A stretch of DNA of 64,000 bases from Arthrobotrys musiformis (Eukaryota > Ascomycota > Orbiliomycetes > Orbiliales > Orbiliaceae). The notes under the pieces are model-generated. The model ran no database searches. It worked only from the letters and a program-made list of their open reading frames with translations, and had not been told where the DNA came from. This document shows positions 13,141-22,899 of the stretch, in pieces. A program made the position numbers and the translations under genes. Location: NCBI GenBank assembly GCA_036971715.1, contig JAVHJL010000002.1, positions 2,884,501 through 2,948,500 of the forward strand. The letters run 5' to 3'. Positions within the stretch are counted from its first letter, which is position 1, and the number at the start of each line of letters is the position of its first letter.

Positions 13141-15035
13141 ACGGGGTCTTACAGGGGCCCACCTTTATATTTAATGAGTGAAGCTTCCTCTTTTCGCTTT
13201 GCAAGACTCATAGCCGTATATACCGCTTTCTTATGTCCTCGTTTACGAGTCATGTAGATGTTTTGTTGTATGTGCTATCTCTGTCAACTTGTGAAACTAC
13301 AATGTTTCTCGATTTGGCCTGGTCACGAATTTCCTAATTTTATTTATTAGTATATAAGTACTTAATGTTAATATCTGAGATCAATCAAAACAAGTCAATT
13401 AATGCTATTAAAATCGTAAGATAAAAAATTAGATTGGAATTTAAAAGCTAATAAGTGAAAAAAGGAAACTGAAATCTAAACCTCAGAATTTGGGGCAAAC
13501 CCATTGAATTTAGAGTAACATCGGCTGGAGGTAGAGCTATGTCAGCCCAACAATAGGGTAACATATCTCGCTAGAAATTCTATTGCAGTCGGCCCGTGCC
13601 ATTCCTGTTCAGCCTAAGTAAGTTTGCATTGTTCGAATGCGATTGAGGCATAAGCGGTGGAAAACAGGCGTATTAGTAGCCGAGATGTTTCACACGATTC
13701 GGGACGTCGGCATGTCCCGAGCGAGATCCTGAGGATCTATAGCTATAGTACGCTTTAACTTGCAACATTCCACTTCTGCCCCAACGCCTTGTCAAAGATA
13801 CTCTCCAATAGAAATAAGTTGATTTAAATCTAAATATTGACGTCAACTGGATATGTCGCCATTCTCCAGTCTCGTCAACAGTCGGAGTTGATACCGTGCA
13901 TTTTCGAAATTTCGAGTCGCTTGCTATTGATTCCCACCGAATATACTCCGGGCCAGAAATAAGATGCGTTTCATATACAACGTGAGTTCAATGCGTATAG
14001 GCAATATGTTCTGTTTCGAAAACCTTGTCCAAGAGTATTCTTCAAGAGCGATGAATGACATCGTGTGGTAGGACACTTTAGGGTTTATAGGTACGTTGTG
14101 ATGCTTCAAGGCGACCTGCCGGGGCCGAGCCGGATGTCGGAAGCATCTACATCGAAATTTCGAAGCCGAACATGATGAGCTCCCGGAATGGCAGTTGGAG
14201 GTTTCCGGCTTTCGATGGCGACTCGTCGTCTAAGGGCGAACATATCGCGATATATCCAACTGCAGCCTCGACGTCAACCGGCCTCTTGCCGTGATGAATT
14301 CGCCTCCTATCGGGGCTGCGATCGGTGATGAAAGTGTAGTATCTTCCACCCTGCAGCGGCGATGATCCGGTCAGATGACCCGGTATTCGTCACGGGTCCA
14401 TGAAAGACGGCATCGCCATTGTAGCTTCGAGGAGTTCTTTGGGGAGCAGTTGAAGCTAGCCACCGGGGTCAGCGTTACCATCACGTTACACGGGGGAGGA
14501 AGATCGAGGCTATGAAGGTCGGCCAACACGCAAAATACCACACATGCCCAGAAGCTGCTGGCTGATTCGAGAATATAAAGCTTGGACGGGTCTTGGAAGG
14601 ATGAATTGCTTCACAGAAAATTTTGTAGATGAGGCTTGGAGGTTTAGAAAGTCATACGATTGTTGCTGGGAGGTTAAAGTGGAATTGCTCAGTGGTGGTT
14701 CAGAGTTATTAAGGATGTTGAGGGTACAGTGCAGCAGCAACCTACAAAACCTATCAAAGTGGAAACACAGTCCTTTCCAGCACCCTCCACCACCGACCAC
14801 GTCAACATCTTCAACCCTCGGCATCATCTCTGGCCTGTTTTTTCCGCATCATCATCAATAATTTTTAGTTCCGGCTCCTTCCCTCCCCCCGGAAGCTCTC
14901 GGCTAAGATATACTCTTCTCGAAAAGTCTCGAAGGCCTTGAAGGCCTCATCACCTGGTCCCTATCTTCGACCCTCATGTGGCATTCTTGAGGCGACAAAT
15001 AACTAGGCCGTTGCCAATTGAATCTTGCCGCTAGA
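13141..15035. other. Intergenic spacer, no supported gene
   Basis: About 1.9 kb covering the 3' UTR of the OPT gene and the promoter and 5' UTR of the next gene. Open frames near 14510-14860 overlap on both strands and look like chance; codon use and composition give no support. CT-rich stretches near 14870-14900 resemble a fungal promoter or 5' UTR. Confidence 0.5.
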
Positions 15036-16772
15036 ATGTCTGACCGAGAGGCAATCTCCATTTTCCCGGCTATTAGCTCGGATGATTTGATCTCTCTGTC
15101 CTCGCCACCTCCCCATAGTCCCGATGAGGCTCGGTCTCCGTCGCCCTTTATGATGCCTTCACCAATTAGAGAAGGAGACTCTCCTATATCTACAGCTTTG
15201 GCTAGCGGTCACAGCTTTGAAGTTGGAGACTTTCTCAGTCAGTACGAAGATATTCTTGAGGGGATCCATCGGCCTGGCGAATCACCACACAGCCATGCCT
15301 CCTCGGGCTTAGCCAGTCAGGTCTTCCCGGAACGTATTTTCCAACCCTTTCAGGAGTTTCGCTGGGGCCCCACCGAGGTTCCTGATGCAGAAGTCTCGGG
15401 TAACACCGAATCGTCGGATTTAGGTCCGACTGGTCAAGAACTCGCGAGCAGGCTTGAACAGTTGTACCTTCAAGCGATTAATACAACACCACCTGATGAT
15501 AGCGACCGCTTCGAAATTTTGAGCACGAGTACCTCTGCTGATGATCTTTATGACCGTATTGAGGCTTACTCGGGAGCTGTCAGGGGCCCGACACCTCCCC
15601 TTCCACCTCCTGATATTTTTTCCTCCGACTCGCAGCCCGAGCCTCAGATGGATTGGGAGATCCTGAGGGCTAAAATGAAGTATGCCTACAAGGAAAGACT
15701 CGATAATGGTGTTCTTGACTCTCTCACAATTCAAAATCAGGACCAATTTCTCTTCTTCGACATCAAATACACTCACATCGGCGACTATCTCGAAATTGGC
15801 TTTGCCCGAACACCTGTGCAGGTTTGCTTGATGAAATACAGCGGCGAAATAATCTACCAAGCGAACCTAGCGATGTTTGACCCTCGCAATGGCAAAGAAG
15901 TGTTATCGATGATTCAATGGCTTGACCTTGTTTTAGATTATCAGTGTACTGGCGCTATGTCACGTCGCTGGTACGATGTGTCACGAATGGGCATAGCAAT
16001 TTCTAACATGCGAGGATACTTCTGGTCGACCGAGGTCCCACGTCGCACGATCCATCAGATGAAAAATGACCTAAAAGCCCTCGACTTTCGCCACAAGATC
16101 CTTTTCACCCACGACGGAAACCTTCGGCCATATGACCTCCTGCGAAAACTCCTACCCGAGGCCACCCTACCACCTCGCCTCGTCACCATGAGCAGCTACA
16201 AGATGATCAAACTGATCTTGCCTGACATGCCCTTCGACCTTCACGGATTCTTCTACCACCTTGTCGATCTCGATACATTCAACGACCCGGAGGCCCCGGT
16301 CCTACATAAACATGTTGCCACCGACGATGCTACCTACATTCGCCAAATATTTTCCTTCTTCATCCGTGCTTGGGAGTCTTTTCAATCTGAGGAAGATGGC
16401 CGACCACGCGAAGACGCCCCTGAACGTTTAGTCGACGTTTGGGACGGGATCCCACCCGACAGTCCCATATTCGAACCCCCCAGTGAGAGCGATAATGATG
16501 ATGATATGGGTATGACACTCTCCGAGGTTGAATCTCTAGAGTTAGAGATCGAGCGAGAGAAGGAGTTGATGTTGATGGGGCGAACCGAGACGATTGACAC
16601 GCTCATAGAACGTGCGGATCCGTCTGGGACTCGCGAGAGCGAAAACCTCAACACTGTCGTCGCTGTCGCGGGATCTCAACCTGACGGACCCCTCGCCGAA
16701 ACCCCTAGTCAAATTCAAGAGGATAAAGAGGATTCTGTTTCGGTCTGTTCTGACCTTTGGGATTATAACTAA
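15036..16772 (+). CDS. Protein with degenerate DEDDh exonuclease-like (RNase H fold) region
   Basis: Single exon, 578 residues from the ATG at 15036. Residues 1 to about 210 are Ser/Pro/acidic and probably disordered. Residues about 235-445 match the spacing of a DEDDh 3'-5' exonuclease: motif I FFD242-I-K244, motif II TH359-D-G-N with D367 (RPYDLL), motif III H426-V-A-T-D-D431-A, which fits HxAxxD. In active enzymes motif I is DxE; here the Glu is Lys, so metal binding and catalysis may be lost. The C-terminal 130 residues are acidic (a run of Asp/Glu plus a charged helix). The domain call is by eye from motifs and order, not from a profile. Neighbours on both sides are unknown proteins. It could be a nucleic-acid-binding pseudo-exonuclease. 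Confidence 0.7.
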   Translation: MSDREAISIFPAISSDDLISLSSPPPHSPDEARSPSPFMMPSPIREGDSPISTALASGHSFEVGDFLSQYEDILEGIHRPGESPHSHASSGLASQVFPERIFQPFQEFRWGPTEVPDAEVSGNTESSDLGPTGQELASRLEQLYLQAINTTPPDDSDRFEILSTSTSADDLYDRIEAYSGAVRGPTPPLPPPDIFSSDSQPEPQMDWEILRAKMKYAYKERLDNGVLDSLTIQNQDQFLFFDIKYTHIGDYLEIGFARTPVQVCLMKYSGEIIYQANLAMFDPRNGKEVLSMIQWLDLVLDYQCTGAMSRRWYDVSRMGIAISNMRGYFWSTEVPRRTIHQMKNDLKALDFRHKILFTHDGNLRPYDLLRKLLPEATLPPRLVTMSSYKMIKLILPDMPFDLHGFFYHLVDLDTFNDPEAPVLHKHVATDDATYIRQIFSFFIRAWESFQSEEDGRPREDAPERLVDVWDGIPPDSPIFEPPSESDNDDDMGMTLSEVESLELEIEREKELMLMGRTETIDTLIERADPSGTRESENLNTVVAVAGSQPDGPLAETPSQIQEDKEDSVSVCSDLWDYN

Positions 16773-18103
16773 CTATATTGCCATCGTCAAAAAAGAGAAT
16801 CCGGTCTTTTGAAACAAGGCAGTCTAACCTATGGAGCCAGTATCCAACCGTATATTACTCGAGTACGGGAGTCGTCGCCGCTATTCTATCACCTACCTTA
16901 TTCCGGTCGGAAGAGACCCAACCACCAAACGCCAGCCACTCCCAGCTACCTATTTTATTGAGACCGACTACTACGTCAATAGCGCCTCAATGCTCTCCTT
17001 TCTTCTTACCAATAAAACTTCCCTCTCTTTCGATGCCAACTTCAAGAAAATATGCAAGCCTTTCCACACTCTCTACCTATTCAGTCCCCCAATTCTCAAA
17101 AGTTCCTTTTTTAACTCAAGGCTATAGAACCTCTCAGGAGATTATCTCAACGATACTATAACAAGGCATCGGTATAGTCTGTGGTGTACTTTTGTACCGT
17201 TAGACCGAAGATTATCTGTGGAAAAGGGTGTACTATTAGTCACAAAATCAAATCAATCACTATGTCTTCCCTAATTAAATACCTATATAATTACGGACGT
17301 CTATAGTCATGCAAAGCTATGCCATGGGCTATATAACTATATTATGTTCCAACTTCTATATTCTCGTGAACTCCCGGAACAATTCCATTTGGACGGCTAC
17401 GGCCTGGGAGATCATGGAAGGGGCGTATTTTCTGGGTACGAGACCAGCCATAGTAATGCTTTCCCCGGATACTCTCCCCTGCGCAAAACTAGGAACGAAC
17501 AAGACCCCTCCAGTCAAGGTTACACAAACGACATACTCTAAAATATCAGTCTTAGAACACTCGAACCTTACGATAGCTGAGTTAATTCATATATCCGGAT
17601 CATGTTTAGCCGTTCAAAACCACGCGCCGCCATCTGGTAGAAAAATAACGCTTACGACCTCCAATAGTCAAACCTTAAAACAAGTAGCAAACGAGAAACG
17701 TTTCCCATGCAGTCTTGTGTATGTGTATACTGGGCGAGTACTTACCCTGCCCTTAGGCCAAGGGTCGGTACTAAAGCGCTTTCGATATATATACCAGGTT
17801 ATACATACCATATTGGACTTGAGGCGCCTAGGCCAGCGGTCCGACCAAGATGGGGAAGCCGCTCTCCCCCGTCCGGCTTTTCGCCCTTCTGTCAAATCTC
17901 ATTTTTATATTTGTTCATATTCCTCTGTAAGTTCTCCGAAGTCAGAATATACCTGCATGCCACCAGGGCGGAATATTTAAGGCTCTATAGCTATAGCTCT
18001 TGCAAAATATAAAAATCTGACCGTGATCAAACTAATCCCGTCTATCTGAACCAGAGCGGCCGCTTCGAAAGAAACAATACTTTATAATCCAACCTGGCAA
18101 AAG
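16773..18103. other. Spacer with one long orphan open frame
   Basis: This lies between the exonuclease-like gene and the first tandem paralogue. It contains small overlapping frames at 16778-17161 and 16831-17127, which I do not support, and a 223-codon open frame listed separately. The last 120 bases should hold the promoter of the next gene. Confidence 0.4.
17309..17980 (+). CDS. Orphan open reading frame, 223 aa, doubtful
   Basis: An uninterrupted frame from an ATG. At 223 codons it is longer than expected by chance in DNA of this composition. Against it: no domain, no signal peptide, low-complexity composition with many Ser/Thr/Arg, an overlapping alternative frame at 17707-18012, and no clear coding bias. 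It lies 1.1 kb upstream of the tandem paralogues on the same strand. It may be a young gene, a decayed fragment, or chance. Confidence 0.22.
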   Translation: MQSYAMGYITILCSNFYILVNSRNNSIWTATAWEIMEGAYFLGTRPAIVMLSPDTLPCAKLGTNKTPPVKVTQTTYSKISVLEHSNLTIAELIHISGSCLAVQNHAPPSGRKITLTTSNSQTLKQVANEKRFPCSLVYVYTGRVLTLPLGQGSVLKRFRYIYQVIHTILDLRRLGQRSDQDGEAALPRPAFRPSVKSHFYICSYSSVSSPKSEYTCMPPGRNI

Positions 18104-19006
18104 ATGGTGAACGCGAATCGAGGGTCGCTACAAAATTTACTAAAAAACACAACTGTCATCCATAAGCTACAAGCCGACTTATGCCCACTCGGTAGCGAAG
18201 ATGGCGAGGAGTATACCGAGGGGAAACCACTATCATTAACCACATTGACCGGCGTTGTCTCCGATATAGTCACGACACTAAACGGAATGATCCCTTTGGT
18301 TCAGAACGCTCTAGATGCTATAAGCCAAGGCGTAGATATGTCAGATCTCGGGATCGCGGCTTCGGGCCCACAAGACCTCATAGTAGTTTCAAACTTGAGG
18401 GATCAACTCGAACAATACCTCGAGATTACCATGCTTTTTCAAGAAAGCATGCTACGCCCGATGATATGGTTCCACGAGATGCCAGCTGCTTACAGGCCTT
18501 TCTTAGTACCATCGAAAAATCTATCGCCCTTCCTTTGTCTCGTATGGCTATGCAACTCCTACGACGTTCACGAGCAACCTATTCCATTCCCTGGATCAAG
18601 TATGGCGGATGTAATCGCAGCTGATAACATTGGCGCAGTCACGATAGAGATAGACACCCAAGGGAAAGAAATATTCAAGAGAACTCTAGAAGGGTTTATA
18701 GAACTATTGAACATACAGACTGGAGTCGACCAACAGCTTCTCACTTGGCTAGACGATAATATAGATGATCAGAAGTATAACTTCGGGAGTTTATTACCTG
18801 AATGGTGGTATGGAAGGTACGGTACTGGTATCAGTTCTGTCATTGTGAGGATTAATAATTGGGCTTTTTGTTGGAAGCAGTTGGCACCGCTTGACAATCT
18901 TATCACACTTGCCGATTCTATAGTACCTGCTGAGGCATTCCTTCCGGTAAACCCGGAGACAAAATTGGTTTCAAGGCCTGCCGAAGGATGGCCTTGGGAA
19001 ATTTAA
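18104..19006 (+). CDS. Unknown helical protein, first of two tandem paralogues (300 aa)
   Basis: Single exon of 300 residues with a good ATG context (AAGATGG). No signal peptide and no clear membrane helix; the sequence looks like an all-alpha cytosolic protein with Leu/Ile-rich amphipathic helices and a C-terminal Trp-rich end (EGWPWEI). I recognise no family. It shares a pattern along its length with the next gene: L.xxYLxxxxxxxxEM near residue 110 aligned to LSAYLKLLEKLYVEM, and a C-terminal block with F-x-E-L-L, L-x-T/S-W, S-V-I and I-N/R-x-W in the same order and spacing. I infer an old tandem duplication. Function unknown. Confidence 0.7.
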   Translation: MVNANRGSLQNLLKNTTVIHKLQADLCPLGSEDGEEYTEGKPLSLTTLTGVVSDIVTTLNGMIPLVQNALDAISQGVDMSDLGIAASGPQDLIVVSNLRDQLEQYLEITMLFQESMLRPMIWFHEMPAAYRPFLVPSKNLSPFLCLVWLCNSYDVHEQPIPFPGSSMADVIAADNIGAVTIEIDTQGKEIFKRTLEGFIELLNIQTGVDQQLLTWLDDNIDDQKYNFGSLLPEWWYGRYGTGISSVIVRINNWAFCWKQLAPLDNLITLADSIVPAEAFLPVNPETKLVSRPAEGWPWEI

Positions 19007-19427
19007 AACTAAAATAATATACACGGTTTCGACATAGATTCCGAGTTCTCATCTTGTAAAACATGCATATGCTAGAATACTATAAAATCAAGACAAAAAG
19101 GGATATAGGTCCCAACCTGAGACTATGGACTCAAAGTTTAGACAAGTTCTACATTAGCAAATATATTATGTATATTATTCTACTAAATTGACTATATAGC
19201 AAACTTTACGTTTGTGATATGGATTTTCCTTCATTTCCTCTGAATGGTATACAATACTTGAGTGCCCTCCCTTGGCAAAATTTAAACGAGACCGGCGTAG
19301 TTGACTTGCCTTCAAATCAAATAACTCTTACAGTAGATAATTCTCTCATGGGGTTTTGATACCATGATCGCGCTACAGGCGTAACTACCATATTCACGGT
19401 TCGGCTTGCAGCCTTCAAGTCAGACTG
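19007..19427. other. Spacer between the tandem paralogues
   Basis: About 420 bases, AT-rich, without an open frame of note. It should hold the terminator of the upstream copy and the promoter of the downstream copy. Confidence 0.5.
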
Positions 19428-20396
19428 ATGAAAGAAAATGATCAATATACCCTGCCTTCGCTTTTGTGGAGCACTATGGGCCTCCGTATTTGCCTTTGGT
19501 ACTCTTTCACGGTATTTATAGACCCATTCTTACGAGAAACTAAAGCGATACTAATACTCAACGAACTTAGCACGTGTATCGGCGCGGACCCGAGTCTCGA
19601 AGTTTGGGTTATTGAATACAGGCCCTACTGGTTCGACATCATCGAGCAACTGGACGACCCAATATCAGAGATCCTCCAAATCATGAACGATTATTACATC
19701 GACGCAGAATACTGTCCTGTTTCCGAAGAAGACGACGTCCTAGGAACAGGACAATCACTAGAACGTTACGGACAAATGCTTCACAGGATCCTCCCGATCT
19801 TTAACGAGTCAGCGCCATACATTCTCGAGCACGGCAGCGATTCCGATGTGAAGCTCTGGGATGAAGTCGGCGATACGCTTTCCGCATACCTCAAACTACT
19901 CGAAAAGTTATACGTAGAGATGTTGAGTGCGGCTCTATGGTTAGCGAGGATCCCGGGATACAACTACTCCCAAGGCAACTACGAGACTCTTGAACATGCC
20001 GTGGTCTGCGTAATAGTCAATTGCACCTACGTCGACGAAGCGGAGAAACGCTTACCGAAGAGTGAAGTTGAGGCCAGATACAACGTTGAATTCGACGAAG
20101 ATGCACAGCAAAAATTCGTTGATGCGGTTAAGTCCATAGCGATTAAGTTTGAACTACAATTAAATATTATCAACGGGCTGGTCAGTTGGGAGAGCGGGCT
20201 GGAGTCATCGAATCTAGAGTTTTTTGAAGCAATATTTTCGGATTTCGACGGGATGGGGAAAAGTTTGAAGTCTGTTATCGGGTCTATAAGATCCTGGCTC
20301 AAGTGTAGATCCTCCAAGATCTGGCCTCTGCTGGAAGCCCTCGAAAAGTTTCCCAGTGTTGGTGGTCTCGTCGAAGAGCTCTCAAGAGACCTTTGA
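19428..20396 (+). CDS. Unknown helical protein, second of two tandem paralogues (322 aa)
   Basis: Single exon of 322 residues. The first ATG of the frame is used; a second in-frame Met lies 16 codons on. The N-terminus has a moderately hydrophobic stretch (LRICLWYSFTVFI) that is too mixed for a confident membrane helix. The rest is alpha-helical and acidic. Codon use looks genuinely coding (many third-position C/G). It aligns by eye with the 300-aa protein upstream, best over its last 110 residues (FDEDAQQKFVDAVKS aligned with IDTQGKEIFKRTLEG, then SVIGSIRSWLK with SVIVRINNWAF). No domain recognised. Confidence 0.75.
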   Translation: MKENDQYTLPSLLWSTMGLRICLWYSFTVFIDPFLRETKAILILNELSTCIGADPSLEVWVIEYRPYWFDIIEQLDDPISEILQIMNDYYIDAEYCPVSEEDDVLGTGQSLERYGQMLHRILPIFNESAPYILEHGSDSDVKLWDEVGDTLSAYLKLLEKLYVEMLSAALWLARIPGYNYSQGNYETLEHAVVCVIVNCTYVDEAEKRLPKSEVEARYNVEFDEDAQQKFVDAVKSIAIKFELQLNIINGLVSWESGLESSNLEFFEAIFSDFDGMGKSLKSVIGSIRSWLKCRSSKIWPLLEALEKFPSVGGLVEELSRDL

Positions 20397-20983
20397 AGGC
20401 CCTATAGCTGGTTGGTGGATTAGTTAACTTTTAAGTCCAAATTAATTACCAGGGCGGAATGAAGCCTATCAATCTCCATACACATCTCATTCTAATGCTA
20501 TGGGTCGGGTTTATAACGTTTAACTTGGACACCCAAAGTGGGTTAAAAAGAGAGACTAAAGTTTCTGCATTCCTTTATTCGCGGTCGTTTAGTAGATTCT
20601 CTAGATAAACATAGCCGGGTGGAAGACATCTTAGCTCATAAAAACGGGTTTATGTGAGCTAGTATACGTAGTTCAAGCACATCCCGGTCAGATAAAAAAT
20701 CAAGTCTCGATCTTGAAACAAGAATAAACCTCAGCATTTTGAGATTGATGTGGGTGTATTTCTGGCCCTTTGGATATGAAGTTAGCTATTTTTTTGCTCA
20801 GCGCTTCTATTAGATTACTATTTTGGCACTCCATCTCAGCAGAATTTGATAAAGCATAGCTTCTGCTCCCAGTCAGACTAGGCTGCAGTTGCATCCAAGC
20901 ACGGGCATAACCATTCAAACCCTAGCTCTCCAACCAAACAGCTGCATCAGCATCAATACACACACCCAAAGATATCTAACGAG
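20397..20983. other. Spacer, no supported gene
   Basis: About 590 bases between the second paralogue and the small Cys-containing gene. I found no supported frame or structure. Confidence 0.5.
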
Positions 20984-21292
20984 ATGTGTCAATCGAAATA
21001 CTTCCATAATTGCAAAGAAACCCTCAACAAATGGGAAAAGTTGGTTCCAGGTGGCCTTGGAGACTGTCAATGCAATGAAGAAGTTGACGCGATCGAAATC
21101 AAAGCTTGCCTCGCATCCTGCATTCTTGCCGGGGGGTCTGCGACGAGAACCACCAAAGAACAACCCGGACAAGATGACGAAGCTCTGCGAGAGTCACACA
21201 CGGAACTCAAGGAAGCAGTCCGAGATTACAAAGATGGTAAAATCCGCGTAACGGATTTGATCAAAACACTCTTGGGTCGCTTAGGGAGATGA
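20984..21292 (+). CDS. Small cysteine-containing protein, unknown (102 aa)
   Basis: Single exon of 102 residues from an ATG with G at -3. The N-terminal half carries six Cys (MCQSKYFHNC, GDCQCNEE, KACLASC); the C-terminal half is a charged helix. There is no signal peptide, so the Cys residues may bind metal or sit in a reducing compartment. A competing frame at 20889-21251 overlaps it but is basic and low-complexity, while this one has a more natural composition. It could also be the last exon of a longer gene. No family recognised. Confidence 0.45.
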   Translation: MCQSKYFHNCKETLNKWEKLVPGGLGDCQCNEEVDAIEIKACLASCILAGGSATRTTKEQPGQDDEALRESHTELKEAVRDYKDGKIRVTDLIKTLLGRLGR

Positions 21293-22536
21293 AATTCGTT
21301 TCTCAGCTTATGAAAGACTCATATCCTGATATACTCGAGATTCTTCTGCCACAGCACAGATACAAAGAATATCGAAAGTTGCGGTGAGCGAATATAGGTT
21401 TCGAGTTCTAAATTACGAAGATGGTTAACTCATACACAATCTTCTGTTACAGATATTTTGAAGTCGCGGCTACTCCAAGTCCTGAAATTTGAACCCAATA
21501 TGCATCTTCGTCTAGCTATGCGATATTTGGTTTCGAAACGAACCACTGGGCTAGAAACTGACATACAAAAGACCAGACTCGCAAATATAGTCTCATCTTT
21601 CTTGCTATCTCATACATCTGTCAAATAGTTCTAAAGGAACATCAATTCCCCGCCATGTTCCAACCGCCTTTGGCCAAAATAAAGTGCACAAACCAATATA
21701 CCTGGTAGGCAAAGAGCTGTCCCGAAATATAAATCTAAACCGCCTTTATATTCATAAAACTAAAAAAGCGCAATTTAAAAAATGTGTCTATTTGCCTACA
21801 TCCACGACTATTGTCAAACTAGTTTCCCTATTTGGCTCCTAATAAAAGGTGCATTTGTTTGGAGATTATCGAAACCGAAATCATATTCGAAGGACAACCA
21901 GCACCGTCGTGTGACCCCTGTCTCAAAAAGTGGAACGAATGGCGTGCATCGGGACCAGATGTACAGACAATCGACTAGAGACCCAGATATAAAGTCTAAG
22001 CAGGTTCGGAGACTATCTAATGTGGCTATTTGGGGGAATTATGGAATTTCTTGGTTTGGAGTGCATATATTCCGAGATATCGTCTATATAGAATTAGGTC
22101 AAAAGCAGTTCCCACAAGCTTTCAATAGTAGAATAGTATTCAGATACTCGAAAATCTTAATTTTAACGAACAGGATGTATTTCTAGTGAGCCGACATAAC
22201 GTTATAACACTAAGCCGACACAAAAAATAAGACACTCCTTTCACGCTACGCCCGCTGTTAAGGAAGCGAAGACCATTGCCATGTCTGACAAATCAACATT
22301 TTCGATCCAAAAAATATCTTCGGCCCTGAACCAGCCTTCCGAATATGATATTATAGCATTTTGATTTTACTAACTCGAGCGGTATCGATCCATATCGCTA
22401 TCAAAGTTTATCTAAGCTCGGTTAGCTTTTGGAATACACTAGCTGAGTCGTCTGAGACAATGGTTAGCTCAAGCCAGGACCAAGTTAGGAGCACCAACCT
22501 TCAGTCCATTAACAGTCTAGACCGCTAAATATCCCT

Positions 22537-22638
22537 TCAGCGTCGGTTCCAAAGACCGAGGACCTTGAGAACGTTTATGATGAAGAGGAGAAATACGAAA
22601 ATCAGGAGGGCGTTGATGATCGCGACAATCCACTGCAT
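22537..22638 (-). CDS. Candidate single-pass membrane microprotein, 33 aa
   Basis: A short frame from ATG (A at -3) to TGA. After MQW it is almost entirely one hydrophobic helix (IVAIINALLIFVFLLFIINV), then a short tail ending in basic residues. Codons favour C in third position (ATC, CTC, GTC, TTC). On the minus strand a TATAAAA motif lies about 255 bases upstream, and I find no ATG between it and this start. A plausible 5' leader intron lies between (donor AAG/GTACAA, TTAG acceptor just before GAATCTACAC). Alternatively this is the last exon of a larger gene: with a CTAG acceptor the frame extends upstream through FKKPKRKDLN, a basic flank typical of a tail anchor. Confidence 0.35.
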   Translation of the reverse strand: MQWIVAIINALLIFVFLLFIINVLKVLGLWNRR

Positions 22639-22892
22639 GTTTAGATCTTTCCGTTTTGGCTTCTTGAACTAGTGTAGATTCCTAAGGGAAATTTGAATAT
22701 ATATGTTTAGATTCAAGCCTCGTAGATTATAAACTTAATTGAAACCGGATTGTACCTTGGATTTGATGGTAGGAGCTTTGAGTTCGAAATTCGAGTATTT
22801 CGGTTATCGTACTGAGTTTACCTTTGAGTAAAGAGATTGGGAAGAATGGTTGGGTCAGGTAGGCCTATAGGAACTCAGCAGCCGTCCCTAAT

Positions 22893-22899
22893 TTTTATA
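22893..22899 (-). promoter_or_regulatory. TATA-box-like motif upstream of the microprotein frame
   Basis: TATAAAA on the minus strand, followed by a pyrimidine-rich leader. No ATG occurs on that strand before position 22638. The role is inferred from sequence and position only. Confidence 0.3.

Noticed and set aside
16778..17161. Two overlapping + frames after the exonuclease-like gene
   Set aside because: Short, Ser/Pro/Leu-rich in both frames, no feature; probably 3' UTR.
21782..22186. Open frame of 134 codons on the + strand
   Set aside because: Composition typical of AT-rich noncoding DNA, no domain or signal.
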